Assembly (NCBI GenBank): GCA_963733065.1 | Contig: CAVTBT010000002.1 | Coordinates: forward strand, 186,001 to 250,000 | DNA length: 64,000 bases | From: CAVTBT01 sp963733065 | GTDB taxonomy: Bacteria > Actinomycetota > Thermoleophilia > Gaiellales > Gaiellaceae | Direction of reading: 5' to 3' | In this document: positions 44,791 through 53,112 of the stretch, piece after piece | Layout of the letters: each line of letters starts with the position of its first letter | Position numbering within the stretch: position 1 is the first letter of the stretch | Translations under genes and position numbers: made by a program | The notes under the pieces: generated by a model | Told to the model about the DNA's origin: nothing | The model's input: only the letters and a program-made list of their open reading frames with translations | Database searches by the model: none

Positions 44791-45912
44791 ATGGCGCCCC
44801 CCAAGAAGTCCGTCGCGCTCTCGGGCGTCAGCGTGGCCGAGACGAGCATCTGCTCGATCGACGCGGAGCGCGGCGTGCTCATGTACCGCGGCTACGACAT
44901 CACCGAGCTCGCGGAGCACGCGACCTACGAGGAGGTCGCTTTCCTGCTGCTCGAGGGCGAGTTGCCGTCGAGCGACGAGCTGCGTTCGTTCGAGGAGGAG
45001 CTGGCGGCGCGCGAGGTGCCTCCGGCGGTCGCCGTCATCGTCGACGGCAACGCAATGGACGCCTCGCCGATGGAGACGCTGCGCACGGCCGCCTCCGCGC
45101 TCTCGTTCTCCGATCCGGCCGAGGACGCGATCGATCCGGTGAACGAGCGCCGCAAGGCCGGTTCGCTGATCGCCCGGCTGCCGACGATCATCGCGCGGTA
45201 CGAGCGGCGGCGGCGCGGCCAGACGGTGGTGGCGCCGGACGCATCGCTCGGCTACGCGGAGAACTTCCTCACCATGCTGCGCGGCGAGGCGCCCACTGCG
45301 GAGGAGGCGCGAGCCTTCGAGATCGCGATGATCTTGCACGCCGAGCACGAGATGAACGCCTCGACGTTCACGGCGCGGGTGGTCGCCGGCACGAACGGCG
45401 ACCTGCACTCGGCCGTCGTCGCGGCCATCGCCGCCCTGAAGGGGCCGCTGCACGGCGGCGCCAACCAGGCGGCGATGGCGATGTTCGACGGGTTCGGGTC
45501 GCCCGACGGCGTCGCCGACGGCGTTCGCGCCCGGCTCGAGGCGAAGCAGCCGCTGTACGGCTTCGGACATCCGCTCTACCGCGCCATGGATCCGCGCGCT
45601 CCGATCCTGCGCGGCCTGGCGGAGCAGTTCGCCGACGACCGCGAGCCGAACTACCTCGCGATCGCCATGGCGGCGGAGCGCGAGGCGCACGAGCAGAAGG
45701 GTCTGTGGCCGAACGTCGACCTCTACTCGGGCGTGCTCTACCACGAGCTCGACATCCCGACCGACCTGTTCATCCCGCTGTTCGCGATGAGCAGGGTCGT
45801 GGGGCAGGCGGCCCACGTGCTCGAGCAGCATGCGGGCGGCAAGATCATCCGGCCGAGCGCCGAGTACATCGGCACGCCGGCGCGCGAGTACCCGGTCCGC
45901 GAGCCGCGCTGA
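44791..45912 (+). CDS. Citrate (or 2-methylcitrate) synthase 1
   Basis: A 373-aa enzyme with YRGYDITELAEHATYEEVAF, LHAEHEMNASTFTARVV, active-site His in LKGPLHGGANQAAM and YGFGHPLYRAMDPR, and Asp in WPNVDLYSGVLY. All three catalytic residues are present. It condenses oxaloacetate with acetyl-CoA (or propionyl-CoA; the family does not separate these reliably). It is divergent from icd. Confidence 0.9.
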   Translation: MAPPKKSVALSGVSVAETSICSIDAERGVLMYRGYDITELAEHATYEEVAFLLLEGELPSSDELRSFEEELAAREVPPAVAVIVDGNAMDASPMETLRTAASALSFSDPAEDAIDPVNERRKAGSLIARLPTIIARYERRRRGQTVVAPDASLGYAENFLTMLRGEAPTAEEARAFEIAMILHAEHEMNASTFTARVVAGTNGDLHSAVVAAIAALKGPLHGGANQAAMAMFDGFGSPDGVADGVRARLEAKQPLYGFGHPLYRAMDPRAPILRGLAEQFADDREPNYLAIAMAAEREAHEQKGLWPNVDLYSGVLYHELDIPTDLFIPLFAMSRVVGQAAHVLEQHAGGKIIRPSAEYIGTPAREYPVREPR

Positions 45913-45994
45913 GCCAGACCGACGGCGCTCACGCGGTCTCGATCGGCGGCAGTCGGGTACCGTCCCGCTGGAGCGGGAAGCCGAGAGGAGAACG

Positions 45995-47080
45995 ATGAGC
46001 GACTTCAAGCCGGGACTCGAAGGGGTCGTCGCGGTCGAGACCGAGATCGCCGAGCCGGATCGTGATGGCGGCGCGCTGCGCTACCGCGGGGTCGATATCG
46101 AGGAGCTCGTCGGCGTCGTTCCGTTCGAGCAGGTCTGGGGCCTGCTCGTGGACGAGGTGCCGGAGCCGGGTTTGCCTCCGGCCGAGCCGTTCGAGGCTCG
46201 GAACCTGACCGGCGACGGCCCGGCCGATCTGCAGGCACAGGCTGCGTGGGTGTCAGGCGAGTGGAAGCTCCAGAAGCTCATCGACATCTCGGACGACGAG
46301 GCCAAGGAGGACCTGCGGCGCGTGTCGGCGACGATGATCTCGATCGCCGCGCAGTCGGCGCGCGTCGCCGACGACGAGACGACACCGGTGCCGCGCGGAA
46401 CGGTCGAGCAGGGTGAGACGACCGCCGAGCGCTTCCTGCTGGAGTGGCGCGGCGACGCGGACCCGAGGCACGTCCAGGCGCTCGACACGTACTGGATCTG
46501 CACGGCCGAGCACGGCCTGAACGCGTCGACGTTCGCCGCCCGCATCTGCGCCTCCACCGGTGCGGACTGCGGGTCCTGTCTGTCCTCGGCCGTCGGCGCC
46601 CTATCGGGCCCGCTGCATGGCGGCGCGCCGGCGCGCGTGCTGCCGATGCTGGACGCGGCGGCGGCGGCACCGAGCATCAAGGAGTACGTCGAGGGCGTGC
46701 TCGACCGCCGTGAGCGCCTGATGGGCTTCGGCCATCGCGTCTACCGTGCGGAGGATCCCCGCGCCCGGCTGCTCAAGCGCACCGCCAAGGAGCTCGGCTC
46801 GCCCCGCTACGACGTCGCCGACGAACTCGAGCAGATCGCGCTTGCGGCGCTCCGCGAGCGCTCGCCCGACCGCGTGCTGGCCACGAACGTCGAGTTCTGG
46901 TCGGCGCTCGTGCTCGACGTCGCGGAGATCCCGCCGCCGATGGCCCCGGCGATGTTCGCGCTCTCGCGGACGGCCGGCTGGTCGGCGCACATCCTCGAGC
47001 AGAAGCGGCTCGCGCGGCTCATCAGGCCGTCGGCGCGGTACGTGGGACCTGGGGCGCGCTCCCTCTCGACGGTCGCGTGA
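45995..47080 (+). CDS. Citrate synthase 2 (CitA-like), catalytic Asp replaced by Glu
   Basis: A 361-aa paralog of the gene before it: LRYRGVDIEELVGVVPFEQV, CTAEHGLNASTFAARI, LSGPLHGGAP, MGFGHRVYRAEDPRA. The catalytic aspartate position reads NVEFWSALVLD, i.e. Glu. From memory, the second citrate synthase of other actinobacteria has the same NVEFW pattern, so it is a subfamily trait rather than damage. The ATG at 45995 is preceded by GAGAGGAG. The GTGA at the end couples it to the HEAT protein. Confidence 0.85.
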   Translation: MSDFKPGLEGVVAVETEIAEPDRDGGALRYRGVDIEELVGVVPFEQVWGLLVDEVPEPGLPPAEPFEARNLTGDGPADLQAQAAWVSGEWKLQKLIDISDDEAKEDLRRVSATMISIAAQSARVADDETTPVPRGTVEQGETTAERFLLEWRGDADPRHVQALDTYWICTAEHGLNASTFAARICASTGADCGSCLSSAVGALSGPLHGGAPARVLPMLDAAAAAPSIKEYVEGVLDRRERLMGFGHRVYRAEDPRARLLKRTAKELGSPRYDVADELEQIALAALRERSPDRVLATNVEFWSALVLDVAEIPPPMAPAMFALSRTAGWSAHILEQKRLARLIRPSARYVGPGARSLSTVA

Positions 47081-47574
47081 CGCTCGCCGAGGCCGCCGAG
47101 CGCGCCGACGCCCTCGCGGTCGCCGGCGACGAGCGTGGGCTCGCGACCCTCCGCGCCGAGTGGGACGACGAGCTCGAGGCAGCCGCGCGCGACCGCGACT
47201 ACCGCGTCCGTGCGCAGGCCTACCGCGCCATCGCGCAGTTCCGCTTCCGGCAGAAGCTCGAGCTCCTGCGGCGTGGGCTCGAGGACGACTCCCCTGCAGC
47301 GCGCGGCTCCGCGCTGATCGCGCTCGAGGGGCTCTCCCGGCGGAACCCCGGCGACGTCAACGGCATGCGCCCGCTGCTCCACGAGCTCGCGGCGCGGGAT
47401 CCGAACGTCGCAGTCCGCCGCCTCGCGATCATCTGCCTGAAGAACGGCTCGCCGCGTCCGGACACGATCCAGCTGCTCCGCGGCATCTCCGACTCCGACG
47501 ACGAGGACCGCGAGGTGCGAAAGACCGCCCAGGTCGTCGCCGCCGCCCTGAAGAAGACCGCCGACACGCGTTGA
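47077..47574 (+). CDS. HEAT-repeat protein
   Basis: A 165-aa all-helical protein with about three HEAT-like repeats (DYRVRAQAYRAIAQFRFRQK, SPAARGSALIALEGLSRR, DPNVAVRRLAIICLKNG). Such proteins are scaffolds. Its GTG overlaps the citrate synthase 2 stop and it is followed by purE after 14 bases, so it may be cotranscribed with either. Confidence 0.7.
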   Translation: MTLAEAAERADALAVAGDERGLATLRAEWDDELEAAARDRDYRVRAQAYRAIAQFRFRQKLELLRRGLEDDSPAARGSALIALEGLSRRNPGDVNGMRPLLHELAARDPNVAVRRLAIICLKNGSPRPDTIQLLRGISDSDDEDREVRKTAQVVAAALKKTADTR

Positions 47575-47588
47575 TGGTGAGCTCCTGA

Positions 47589-48074
47589 ATGCCGCTCGTG
47601 GGGATCGTCATGGGCTCGAAGTCGGACTGGGAGACCATGCGCCACGCCGCCGACACCCTCGACGCGCTCGGAGTCGACTACGAGACGAGGGTCGTCTCGG
47701 CTCACCGCACCCCGGACCTGCTCTTCGAGTACGCGGCGAGCGCCGAGGAACGCGGGCTCGAGGTCATCGTCGCCGGGGCGGGCGGCGCCGCGCACCTGCC
47801 GGGGATGACCGCGGCGAAGACCGCTTTGCCCGTTCTCGGCGTACCCGTCGAGTCGAAGGCGCTCTCCGGTCTGGACTCGCTGCTGTCGATCGTCCAGATG
47901 CCCGCAGGCGTGCCGGTCGGGACGCTGGCGATCGGCCGAGCCGGCGCCGTCAACGCTGCGCTGCTCGCGGCCGCGATCGTCGCGCGCGGTCGGCCGGAGC
48001 TCGCGGAGCGCCTCGGCGCGTGGCGGCGCGATCAGACCGAGTCGGTGCTCGCCTCGCCCGATCCGGCGGCGTGA
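47589..48074 (+). CDS. purE: N5-carboxyaminoimidazole ribonucleotide mutase
   Basis: A 161-aa class I PurE: VGIVMGSKSDWETMRHAADT, VVSAHRTPDLLFEYA, VIVAGAGGAAHLPGMTAAKT, GVPVESKALSGLDSLLSIVQ, MPAGVPVGTLAIG. It converts N5-CAIR to CAIR in purine synthesis. Stop overlaps purK start (GTGA). Confidence 0.95.
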   Translation: MPLVGIVMGSKSDWETMRHAADTLDALGVDYETRVVSAHRTPDLLFEYAASAEERGLEVIVAGAGGAAHLPGMTAAKTALPVLGVPVESKALSGLDSLLSIVQMPAGVPVGTLAIGRAGAVNAALLAAAIVARGRPELAERLGAWRRDQTESVLASPDPAA

Positions 48075-49066
48075 CCCTCGTCGCGTGCATCGGCGGCGGC
48101 CAGCTCGGCCGCATGCTCGGGCTGGCCGGAATCCCGCTCGGGCTCGACCTGCGCTTCCTCGACCCCTCGCCGGACGCGCCGGCGGCGGCGGTCGGCGAGC
48201 TCGTCGTCGGCGCCTACGACGACGAGTCAGCGCTGAGCCGCCTCGCCGACGGCGCGGACGTCGTCACCTACGAGTTCGAGAACGTGCCCGCGCCGGCGGC
48301 CCGCTCGGTGGGCGCGCTGCCGGACGCCCGCGCCCTCGACGCCACCCAGGACCGGCTCGAGGAGAAGCGGCTGCTGCGACGGCTCGGCATCCCGACGCCT
48401 GAGTTCGAGTCGCCGCCCGTCCCGGCGCTCGCGAAGACGCGGCGGCTCGGCTACGACGGCAAGGGCCAGCGGCTGGTCGCGAGCCTCGACGAGCTCGCCG
48501 AGCACGAGATCGCCGAGGAGGTGGTGGCGTTCCGCCGCGAGCTGTCGATCCTCGCCGTGCGCGGCACCACCGGCGAGACGGCGTTCTACCCGCTCGTCGA
48601 GAACACGCACCGCGACGGCATCCTGCGCGTGTCACGCGCTCCGGCCCTCGACGCGCCGGAAGAGGAGGCTCGCGGCTTCGCGTCGCGGCTGCTGGACGAG
48701 CTCGGCTATGCGGGGGTGCTCGCGCTCGAGCTCTTCGAGACCGACGACGGACGCCTGTTGGCGAACGAGGTCGCTCCGCGCGTGCACAACTCGGGGCACT
48801 GGACGATCGAGGGCGCCGCGACGAGCCAGTTCGAGAACCACCTGCGCGCCATCCTCGGGCTGCCGCTGGGGGCCACCGACACCATGCAGCCGGCCGCGAT
48901 GGTCAACCTCATCGGCGAGCTGCCGCCGCTGCCACGGCTCGTCGGCATCACCGGCGCGCACGTCCATCTCTACGGCAAGAGCCCGCGTCCCGGGCGCAAG
49001 CTCGGGCACGTGACACTCGTCGGCGACGCCGTCGAGGCGCTCGACGACCTGCTCTCCGTCGCGTAG
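48071..49066 (+). CDS. purK: N5-carboxyaminoimidazole ribonucleotide synthase
   Basis: A 331-aa ATP-grasp enzyme: VACIGGGQLGRMLGLAG, VTYEFENVP, KTRRLGYDGKGQRLV, LFETDDGRLLANEVAPRVHN, HWTIEGAATSQFENHLRAIL. It carboxylates AIR using ATP and bicarbonate. It is slightly shorter than usual (family ~355 aa). Start is GTG 48071, overlapping the purE stop. Confidence 0.95.
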   Translation: MTLVACIGGGQLGRMLGLAGIPLGLDLRFLDPSPDAPAAAVGELVVGAYDDESALSRLADGADVVTYEFENVPAPAARSVGALPDARALDATQDRLEEKRLLRRLGIPTPEFESPPVPALAKTRRLGYDGKGQRLVASLDELAEHEIAEEVVAFRRELSILAVRGTTGETAFYPLVENTHRDGILRVSRAPALDAPEEEARGFASRLLDELGYAGVLALELFETDDGRLLANEVAPRVHNSGHWTIEGAATSQFENHLRAILGLPLGATDTMQPAAMVNLIGELPPLPRLVGITGAHVHLYGKSPRPGRKLGHVTLVGDAVEALDDLLSVA

Positions 49067-49069
49067 CCG

Positions 49070-49231
49070 CTAGTGCTGGCCGCAGGTGCGGCCCTCGATG
49101 CGGCGCCCGCACGAGGGGCACACGCGCTTGCGCCGTTTCAGCTCGAGCAGCTGCTTCTTCAGCCCTGCGAACGTCATCGTGAAGGTCAGCCCCATCACGA
49201 GGGCGGCGAGGGTGATCGGGTCAGGCGTCAT
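49070..49231 (-). CDS. 53-aa membrane peptide with zinc-ribbon tail
   Basis: Starts at ATG 49231, overlapping the last 11 bases of xerD. It reads MTPDPITLAALVMGLTFTMT (one membrane helix), a basic coiled patch (KKQLLELKRRKR) and a C-terminal CPSCGRRIEGRTCGQH with CxxC plus C/H, able to bind zinc. It converges on purK with 3 bases between the stops. Codon use is normal for the genome. Function unknown; cotranslation with two Xer recombinases is the only clue. Confidence 0.65.
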   Translation of the reverse strand: MTPDPITLAALVMGLTFTMTFAGLKKQLLELKRRKRVCPSCGRRIEGRTCGQH

Positions 49232-50153
49232 CCGTTTCGGTCCTCGGCTCCGGGAGTCGGCGCTTTGCGTGGGGGTGTGCCCGGAAGTACAACTCGCGAC
49301 GCCTGCGGTCGGTTACGTGCGTGTAGAGCTCGGTGGTTCCGAGGTCGGCATGACCGAGCATCTCCTGGACGCTCCGGAGATCGGCGCCGCCCTCCAACAG
49401 GTGCGTGGCGAAGGAATGGCGGAGCAGGTGGGGATGGATGCGCCGTGGGTCGAGCCCGGCCCGCTCGGCGAGGCGGCGGAGGATCAGGAAGCCGCCCGCG
49501 CGAGTAAGGGCGCCGCCGCGAGCGTTGAGGAACAGCTCCGGCCGGTGGCGTCGGTCGAGGTGCGGCCGGCCGAGAGCGAGATAGCGGCGCACCGCATCTG
49601 CCGCGGGCCGCCCGAGCGGGACGATCCGCTCCTTGCCGCCCTTCCCGACCACCCGCACCAGGCGCTCGTCGAGGTCGACAGAGGCGCGTTCGAGGCCGAG
49701 CGCCTCGGAGATCCTGAGGCCCGCGCCGTAGAGCAGCTCGACGAGCGCGCGGTCGCGCATCGCCCGCGGCGTGACGCCCTGCGCGGCGTCGACGAGGCGC
49801 TCGGCCTCGGCGGCCGACAGCGTGCGCGGCAGCCGACGGATGCGCCGCGGCGGGGTCAGCGAGGCCGCGGGGTTGTCGTCACGCTCGCCCAGGAGCTGTT
49901 GGTGCCGGAAGAACGCCCGGACTGCCGCCGTCCGCCGCGCGATCGTCGACGGTGCGAGACCGTCGGCACGCAGGCTCGCGAGCCAGCGCTCGAGCTCGTC
50001 GGCTGACAGATCCGCGGGGCCGGCGCCGCGCCAGGCGGCCAGACCGGCAAGATCGCGCCGGTAGGCCTCCACCGTGCGCGGCGAGCGCCGCGCCGCGAGC
50101 AGGAGCAGGAAGCGCTCGACGTCGGGGTCAGCTACGGGGGTGCGAGTGGTCAT
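49221..50153 (-). CDS. Tyrosine recombinase, XerD-like
   Basis: A 310-aa integrase-fold recombinase. The SAM-like N-domain (SPRTVEAYRRDLAGLAAW) is followed by the catalytic domain with Arg in GAGLRISEALGL, Lys in GKGGKERIVPLG, HxxR in HPHLLRHSFATHLLEGG, His in EMLGHADLGTTELY and the Tyr nucleophile in TELYTHV. These resolve chromosome dimers at dif with XerC. Start is ATG 50153; it overlaps the upstream recombinase gene by 26 bases. Confidence 0.9.
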   Translation of the reverse strand: MTTRTPVADPDVERFLLLLAARRSPRTVEAYRRDLAGLAAWRGAGPADLSADELERWLASLRADGLAPSTIARRTAAVRAFFRHQQLLGERDDNPAASLTPPRRIRRLPRTLSAAEAERLVDAAQGVTPRAMRDRALVELLYGAGLRISEALGLERASVDLDERLVRVVGKGGKERIVPLGRPAADAVRRYLALGRPHLDRRHRPELFLNARGGALTRAGGFLILRRLAERAGLDPRRIHPHLLRHSFATHLLEGGADLRSVQEMLGHADLGTTELYTHVTDRRRRELYFRAHPHAKRRLPEPRTETDDA

Positions 50154-50961
50154 AGACCTTGCGGAGGCGCCGGCCGTCGACGTGGCTGTAGATCTGCGTG
50201 GTCGAGAGCGAGGCATGGCCGAGCAGCTCCTGGATCGTCCGCAGGTCGGCGCCGCCCTCGAGCAGGTGTGTCGCGAAGGCGTGACGGAGCCGGTGCGGGT
50301 GGGGCAGGAGCCGGCGCAGCGTGCTCGTGTCGAGCCGGCGCCCTCGGGTCGAGAGGAACAACGCGTCGCAGGCCCCGCGCGCGAGCTTCGGCCGGCCGTC
50401 GCGCAGGTAGCGCGCGAGCCGGTCCGCGGCCTCCTCGCCCAGTGGCACGACCCGCTCCTTGCCGCCCTTGCCGAGCACCCGCACCGACTCCTGCTCGAAG
50501 TCCACGTCCACCAGGTCGAGCCCGACCGCCTCGGCGCTGCGCAGCCCTCCCGAGTACACGAGCTCGATCAGCGCCCGGTTGCGGAGCGCGAGCGGGCCGC
50601 CGCCGTCCAGCGTGTCGAGGATGGCGTCGATCTCGTCGACCTTCGGAGCGTCGGGCAGCCGCCTCGGCCGGCGCGGCGTCAGCGCCGCGTCGGGGACGCG
50701 CTCAGGTCCGAGCGCCGAGCGCAGGAACGAGCGCACAGCCGCGAGCCGGCGCGCGATCGTGGCCGGCGCCAGCCCGTTCCGTGCTCGCCCGAGATCGGCC
50801 GCGTACTCGGCCAGCACCCGCACGTCGACGTCGTCGAGGCGGGTGTGTCGGCGCTCGAGCCAGGCCGCGAAGTGCCGCAGGTCCGAGGCGTACGCGCGGC
50901 GCGTCGCCTCGCCGAGGCTCGCACCGGAGAGAAAGCGGTCGACGGCGGCGGCGGTCTCCAT
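50128..50961 (-). CDS. Tyrosine recombinase, XerC-like
   Basis: A 277-aa recombinase with all catalytic residues: Arg in SGGLRSAEAVGL, Lys in GKGGKERVVPLG, HRLRHAFATHLLEGG, ELLGHASLSTTQIYSHV (His, Tyr). Compared with the XerD-like neighbour it lacks ~13 residues just before the HxxR box (LRRLLPHPHRLRH), making it short for the family. It is upstream of and overlaps the second recombinase, so the pair is cotranslated. Confidence 0.85.
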   Translation of the reverse strand: METAAAVDRFLSGASLGEATRRAYASDLRHFAAWLERRHTRLDDVDVRVLAEYAADLGRARNGLAPATIARRLAAVRSFLRSALGPERVPDAALTPRRPRRLPDAPKVDEIDAILDTLDGGGPLALRNRALIELVYSGGLRSAEAVGLDLVDVDFEQESVRVLGKGGKERVVPLGEEAADRLARYLRDGRPKLARGACDALFLSTRGRRLDTSTLRRLLPHPHRLRHAFATHLLEGGADLRTIQELLGHASLSTTQIYSHVDGRRLRKVYDHSHPRS

Positions 50962-51008
50962 CGGCCATCCGCCTTTCCGCGGCGTCGCGGCCGCTCCTGC
51001 CTGCGCAG

Positions 51009-51335
51009 CTACGCCCCGGGCGCCTGGTACTTGACCTGCTCGGCCTTGCGCAGCGCCTCCATCGTCTCGTCGACGCTCAGGAGGACCGTCGTCTCGAGCG
51101 AGCTGAGTGCGCCGCCGCCACCGATGGCCATCGCGACGGCGGCCATGGACACGTTGTCGGGGGCCTCGAAAAGGTTGTAGCCGTCGTGGGTGCCGAAGGC
51201 GTACCAGAACCCGTGAAGCTTTCCGCCGACCGACTCGATGTACGACTGAGCGGCTTCCCGGCGATCCTCCGGGTTGCTGATCAGCCTGGCCCAGGTCTCC
51301 GGTGTGTAGCTGAACTTCGATAGATAGAGCGGCAT
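51009..51335 (-). CDS. GYD-domain protein
   Basis: A 108-aa ferredoxin-like small protein with the family motif FGTHDGYNLFEAPDNVSMAA and a start MPLYLSKFSYTPETWARL. GYD proteins are widespread and of unknown activity, probably dimeric ligand binders. GAGGGAG precedes the ATG at 51335. Confidence 0.8.
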   Translation of the reverse strand: MPLYLSKFSYTPETWARLISNPEDRREAAQSYIESVGGKLHGFWYAFGTHDGYNLFEAPDNVSMAAVAMAIGGGGALSSLETTVLLSVDETMEALRKAEQVKYQAPGA

Positions 51336-51430
51336 GGTCACTCCCTCTCGTTCGCGACGCGCGCGAGTCGCTGTTTGGCGACGGAGTATGACCCGAGATT
51401 CCGACCCGGTCCGTGCGTAGCATCGGCGCG

Positions 51431-52081
51431 ATGCTCTTACCGCTCTCGACGGGTGCCGAGGCACGGTTGACCGGCGGCGTCTCCGGCCGGGTCGTGCTGT
51501 GCGCGAACGGCGGGACGGCGCGCGAGCTGCCCGGGACCTGGAGCGCGTCGGTGGAATGGCTCGTGCGCCGGCTCGCGCCCGCCTTCCCGCGGCTGGCGTT
51601 CCTCGAGCTGCGCTACCGCATCAAGTCCTGGCGCCGCTTCGACGAGTGCGTGGCGGACGGCGCGGCCGCGCTCGAGGCGGCGAGGGAGCGGGGCGCGACC
51701 GAGGTCGCGCTGCTCGGCTTCTCCATGGGCGGAGCGGTGGCGGTGCGGATCGCGGACGACGCTTCCGTGTCGACCGTGATCGGGCTCGCGCCGTGGCTGC
51801 CGCGCGAGCTCGAGCTCGACACGCTCAGCGGCCGACGCCTGGCAGTCGTGCACGGCGGGCTCGACGCTCCGTTCCCCGGGGTCCCGGGTGTGCGGCCGTC
51901 GGTCTCGCTCGCCGCGGTCGACCGGGCTCGCACTGCCGGGGCGGAGGTGGAGCGCACCATGATCCCGGGCGCCGTCCACGCCATCGCGCTGCGCTCGCCG
52001 CGCGGATCGCTCGTCCCCATGCCGCGGGCGGGTCGCTGGGCGGAGCTCGTGGCCGACGAGCTGGAGCGCTTCTGCGCCTAG
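51431..52081 (+). CDS. Alpha/beta-hydrolase (dienelactone-hydrolase-like)
   Basis: A 216-aa hydrolase with the nucleophile elbow LLGFSMGGAVAVRIA, an early strand VVLCANGGTARE, and a C-terminal His in PGAVHAIALRS. The acid is probably Asp in HGGLDAPFP. The substrate is unknown. The next gene, an acyltransferase, follows within ~15 bases. Confidence 0.7.
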   Translation: MLLPLSTGAEARLTGGVSGRVVLCANGGTARELPGTWSASVEWLVRRLAPAFPRLAFLELRYRIKSWRRFDECVADGAAALEAARERGATEVALLGFSMGGAVAVRIADDASVSTVIGLAPWLPRELELDTLSGRRLAVVHGGLDAPFPGVPGVRPSVSLAAVDRARTAGAEVERTMIPGAVHAIALRSPRGSLVPMPRAGRWAELVADELERFCA

Positions 52082-52095
52082 GCCTCTACCGGTCC

Positions 52096-53112
52096 GTGCA
52101 TGCGGTCGTGCGCACGCTGGCGCGGCTGCTGTACCGGTTGGACGTCGTTGGACGGCCGGTGCCCTCGGGCGGCGCGATTCTGGCGTCGAACCACGAGTCC
52201 GTGCTCGACCCGTTCCTGCTCGGTCTCGTCACGAGGCGTCCCGTCCGGTTCCTGGCCAAGATCGAGCTGTGGCGCTTCCAGGCGGTCGGGGCGGGAGTCG
52301 AGGCGATGGGCGGGTTGCCGGTCGACCGCGGCCGCGGCGATCGCGAGGCGATGGCGACCTTGGCGGCGCTCCTCCGCGATGGCTGGCTCGTCGGCATCTT
52401 CCCGGAGGGCGTCGTGCGCGAGACGGACATCTGGCACCGCGGTGCCGCGAAGCTCGCGCTCCTGACCGGGGCGCCGCTCGTTCCCATCCTCATCGACGGC
52501 TCCGGAAAGGCGCTCGGCCGGCGGCGCTTCGGCTTCCCGCGCATACGGCTGGTGGTCGGCGATCCGATCGCGGTCGAGGCCGCGAAGCCGACCATCGCGC
52601 AGGCGAAGGACCTGACCGAGCGGCTGCGGCTGGCGATCGACGCCTTGCGCGGCCCCGGCCCCCGACCGGCGGGTCCCGGGGACGCCGGTGACGTCGCGAA
52701 GATCTTCCTCGCGGCGCGCGCCGGCATGACCTACCTCCCCAGCCTCCACTCCGACGACGAGATCCGCGGATTCATCCGGAACGTCGTCCTGCGCGACCAC
52801 GAGGTCTGGGTCTCCGACCGCGGCGGGCGGCCCGTCGGCTTCGCTGCGCTCTCGGACGCCAAGCTCGAGCACCTCTACGTGCATCCGGATGCGCAAGGCC
52901 AGGGCGTCGGGACCGCCCTGCTCGACCGGGCGAAGGAGCGGCGTCCCAAAGGCTTCCGCTTCTGGGTCTTCCAGCGGAACGTGGCGGCACGCCGCTTCTA
53001 CGAGCGACACGGCTGCCGGCTCGTGCTCGAGACGGACGGGCGCGACAACGAGGAACGGCTCCCCGACGCGCTGTACGAATGGGGGCCCGGAGGCGAGACT
53101 GGAGAGCAGTGA
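52096..53112 (+). CDS. PlsC-type acyltransferase fused to a GNAT acetyltransferase
   Basis: A 338-aa two-domain protein. Residues ~1-200 are a lysophospholipid acyltransferase (NHESVLDPFLLG for HxxxxD, VGIFPEGVVRE for the FPEG motif, VPILIDGSG). After a Pro/Gly linker, residues ~215-335 are a GNAT N-acetyltransferase (LEHLYVHPDAQGQGVGTALL, acetyl-CoA loop QGQGVG, VAARRFYERHGC). The start is GTG 52096 by position of the first conserved residues; the frame is open upstream. The stop overlaps the LysE gene. The fusion suggests lipid acylation plus amine acetylation in one product pathway. Confidence 0.8.
   Translation: MHAVVRTLARLLYRLDVVGRPVPSGGAILASNHESVLDPFLLGLVTRRPVRFLAKIELWRFQAVGAGVEAMGGLPVDRGRGDREAMATLAALLRDGWLVGIFPEGVVRETDIWHRGAAKLALLTGAPLVPILIDGSGKALGRRRFGFPRIRLVVGDPIAVEAAKPTIAQAKDLTERLRLAIDALRGPGPRPAGPGDAGDVAKIFLAARAGMTYLPSLHSDDEIRGFIRNVVLRDHEVWVSDRGGRPVGFAALSDAKLEHLYVHPDAQGQGVGTALLDRAKERRPKGFRFWVFQRNVAARRFYERHGCRLVLETDGRDNEERLPDALYEWGPGGETGEQ

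Noticed and set aside
43642..46008. 788-codon minus-strand frame extending icd far upstream
   Set aside because: The part beyond 44733 is antisense to citrate synthase 1 and unlike any dehydrogenase; the GTG at 44733 gives a normal-length enzyme.
52081..52096. Hydrolase and acyltransferase as one fused protein
   Set aside because: The hydrolase has its own TAG at 52079-52081 and the acyltransferase lies in a different frame.
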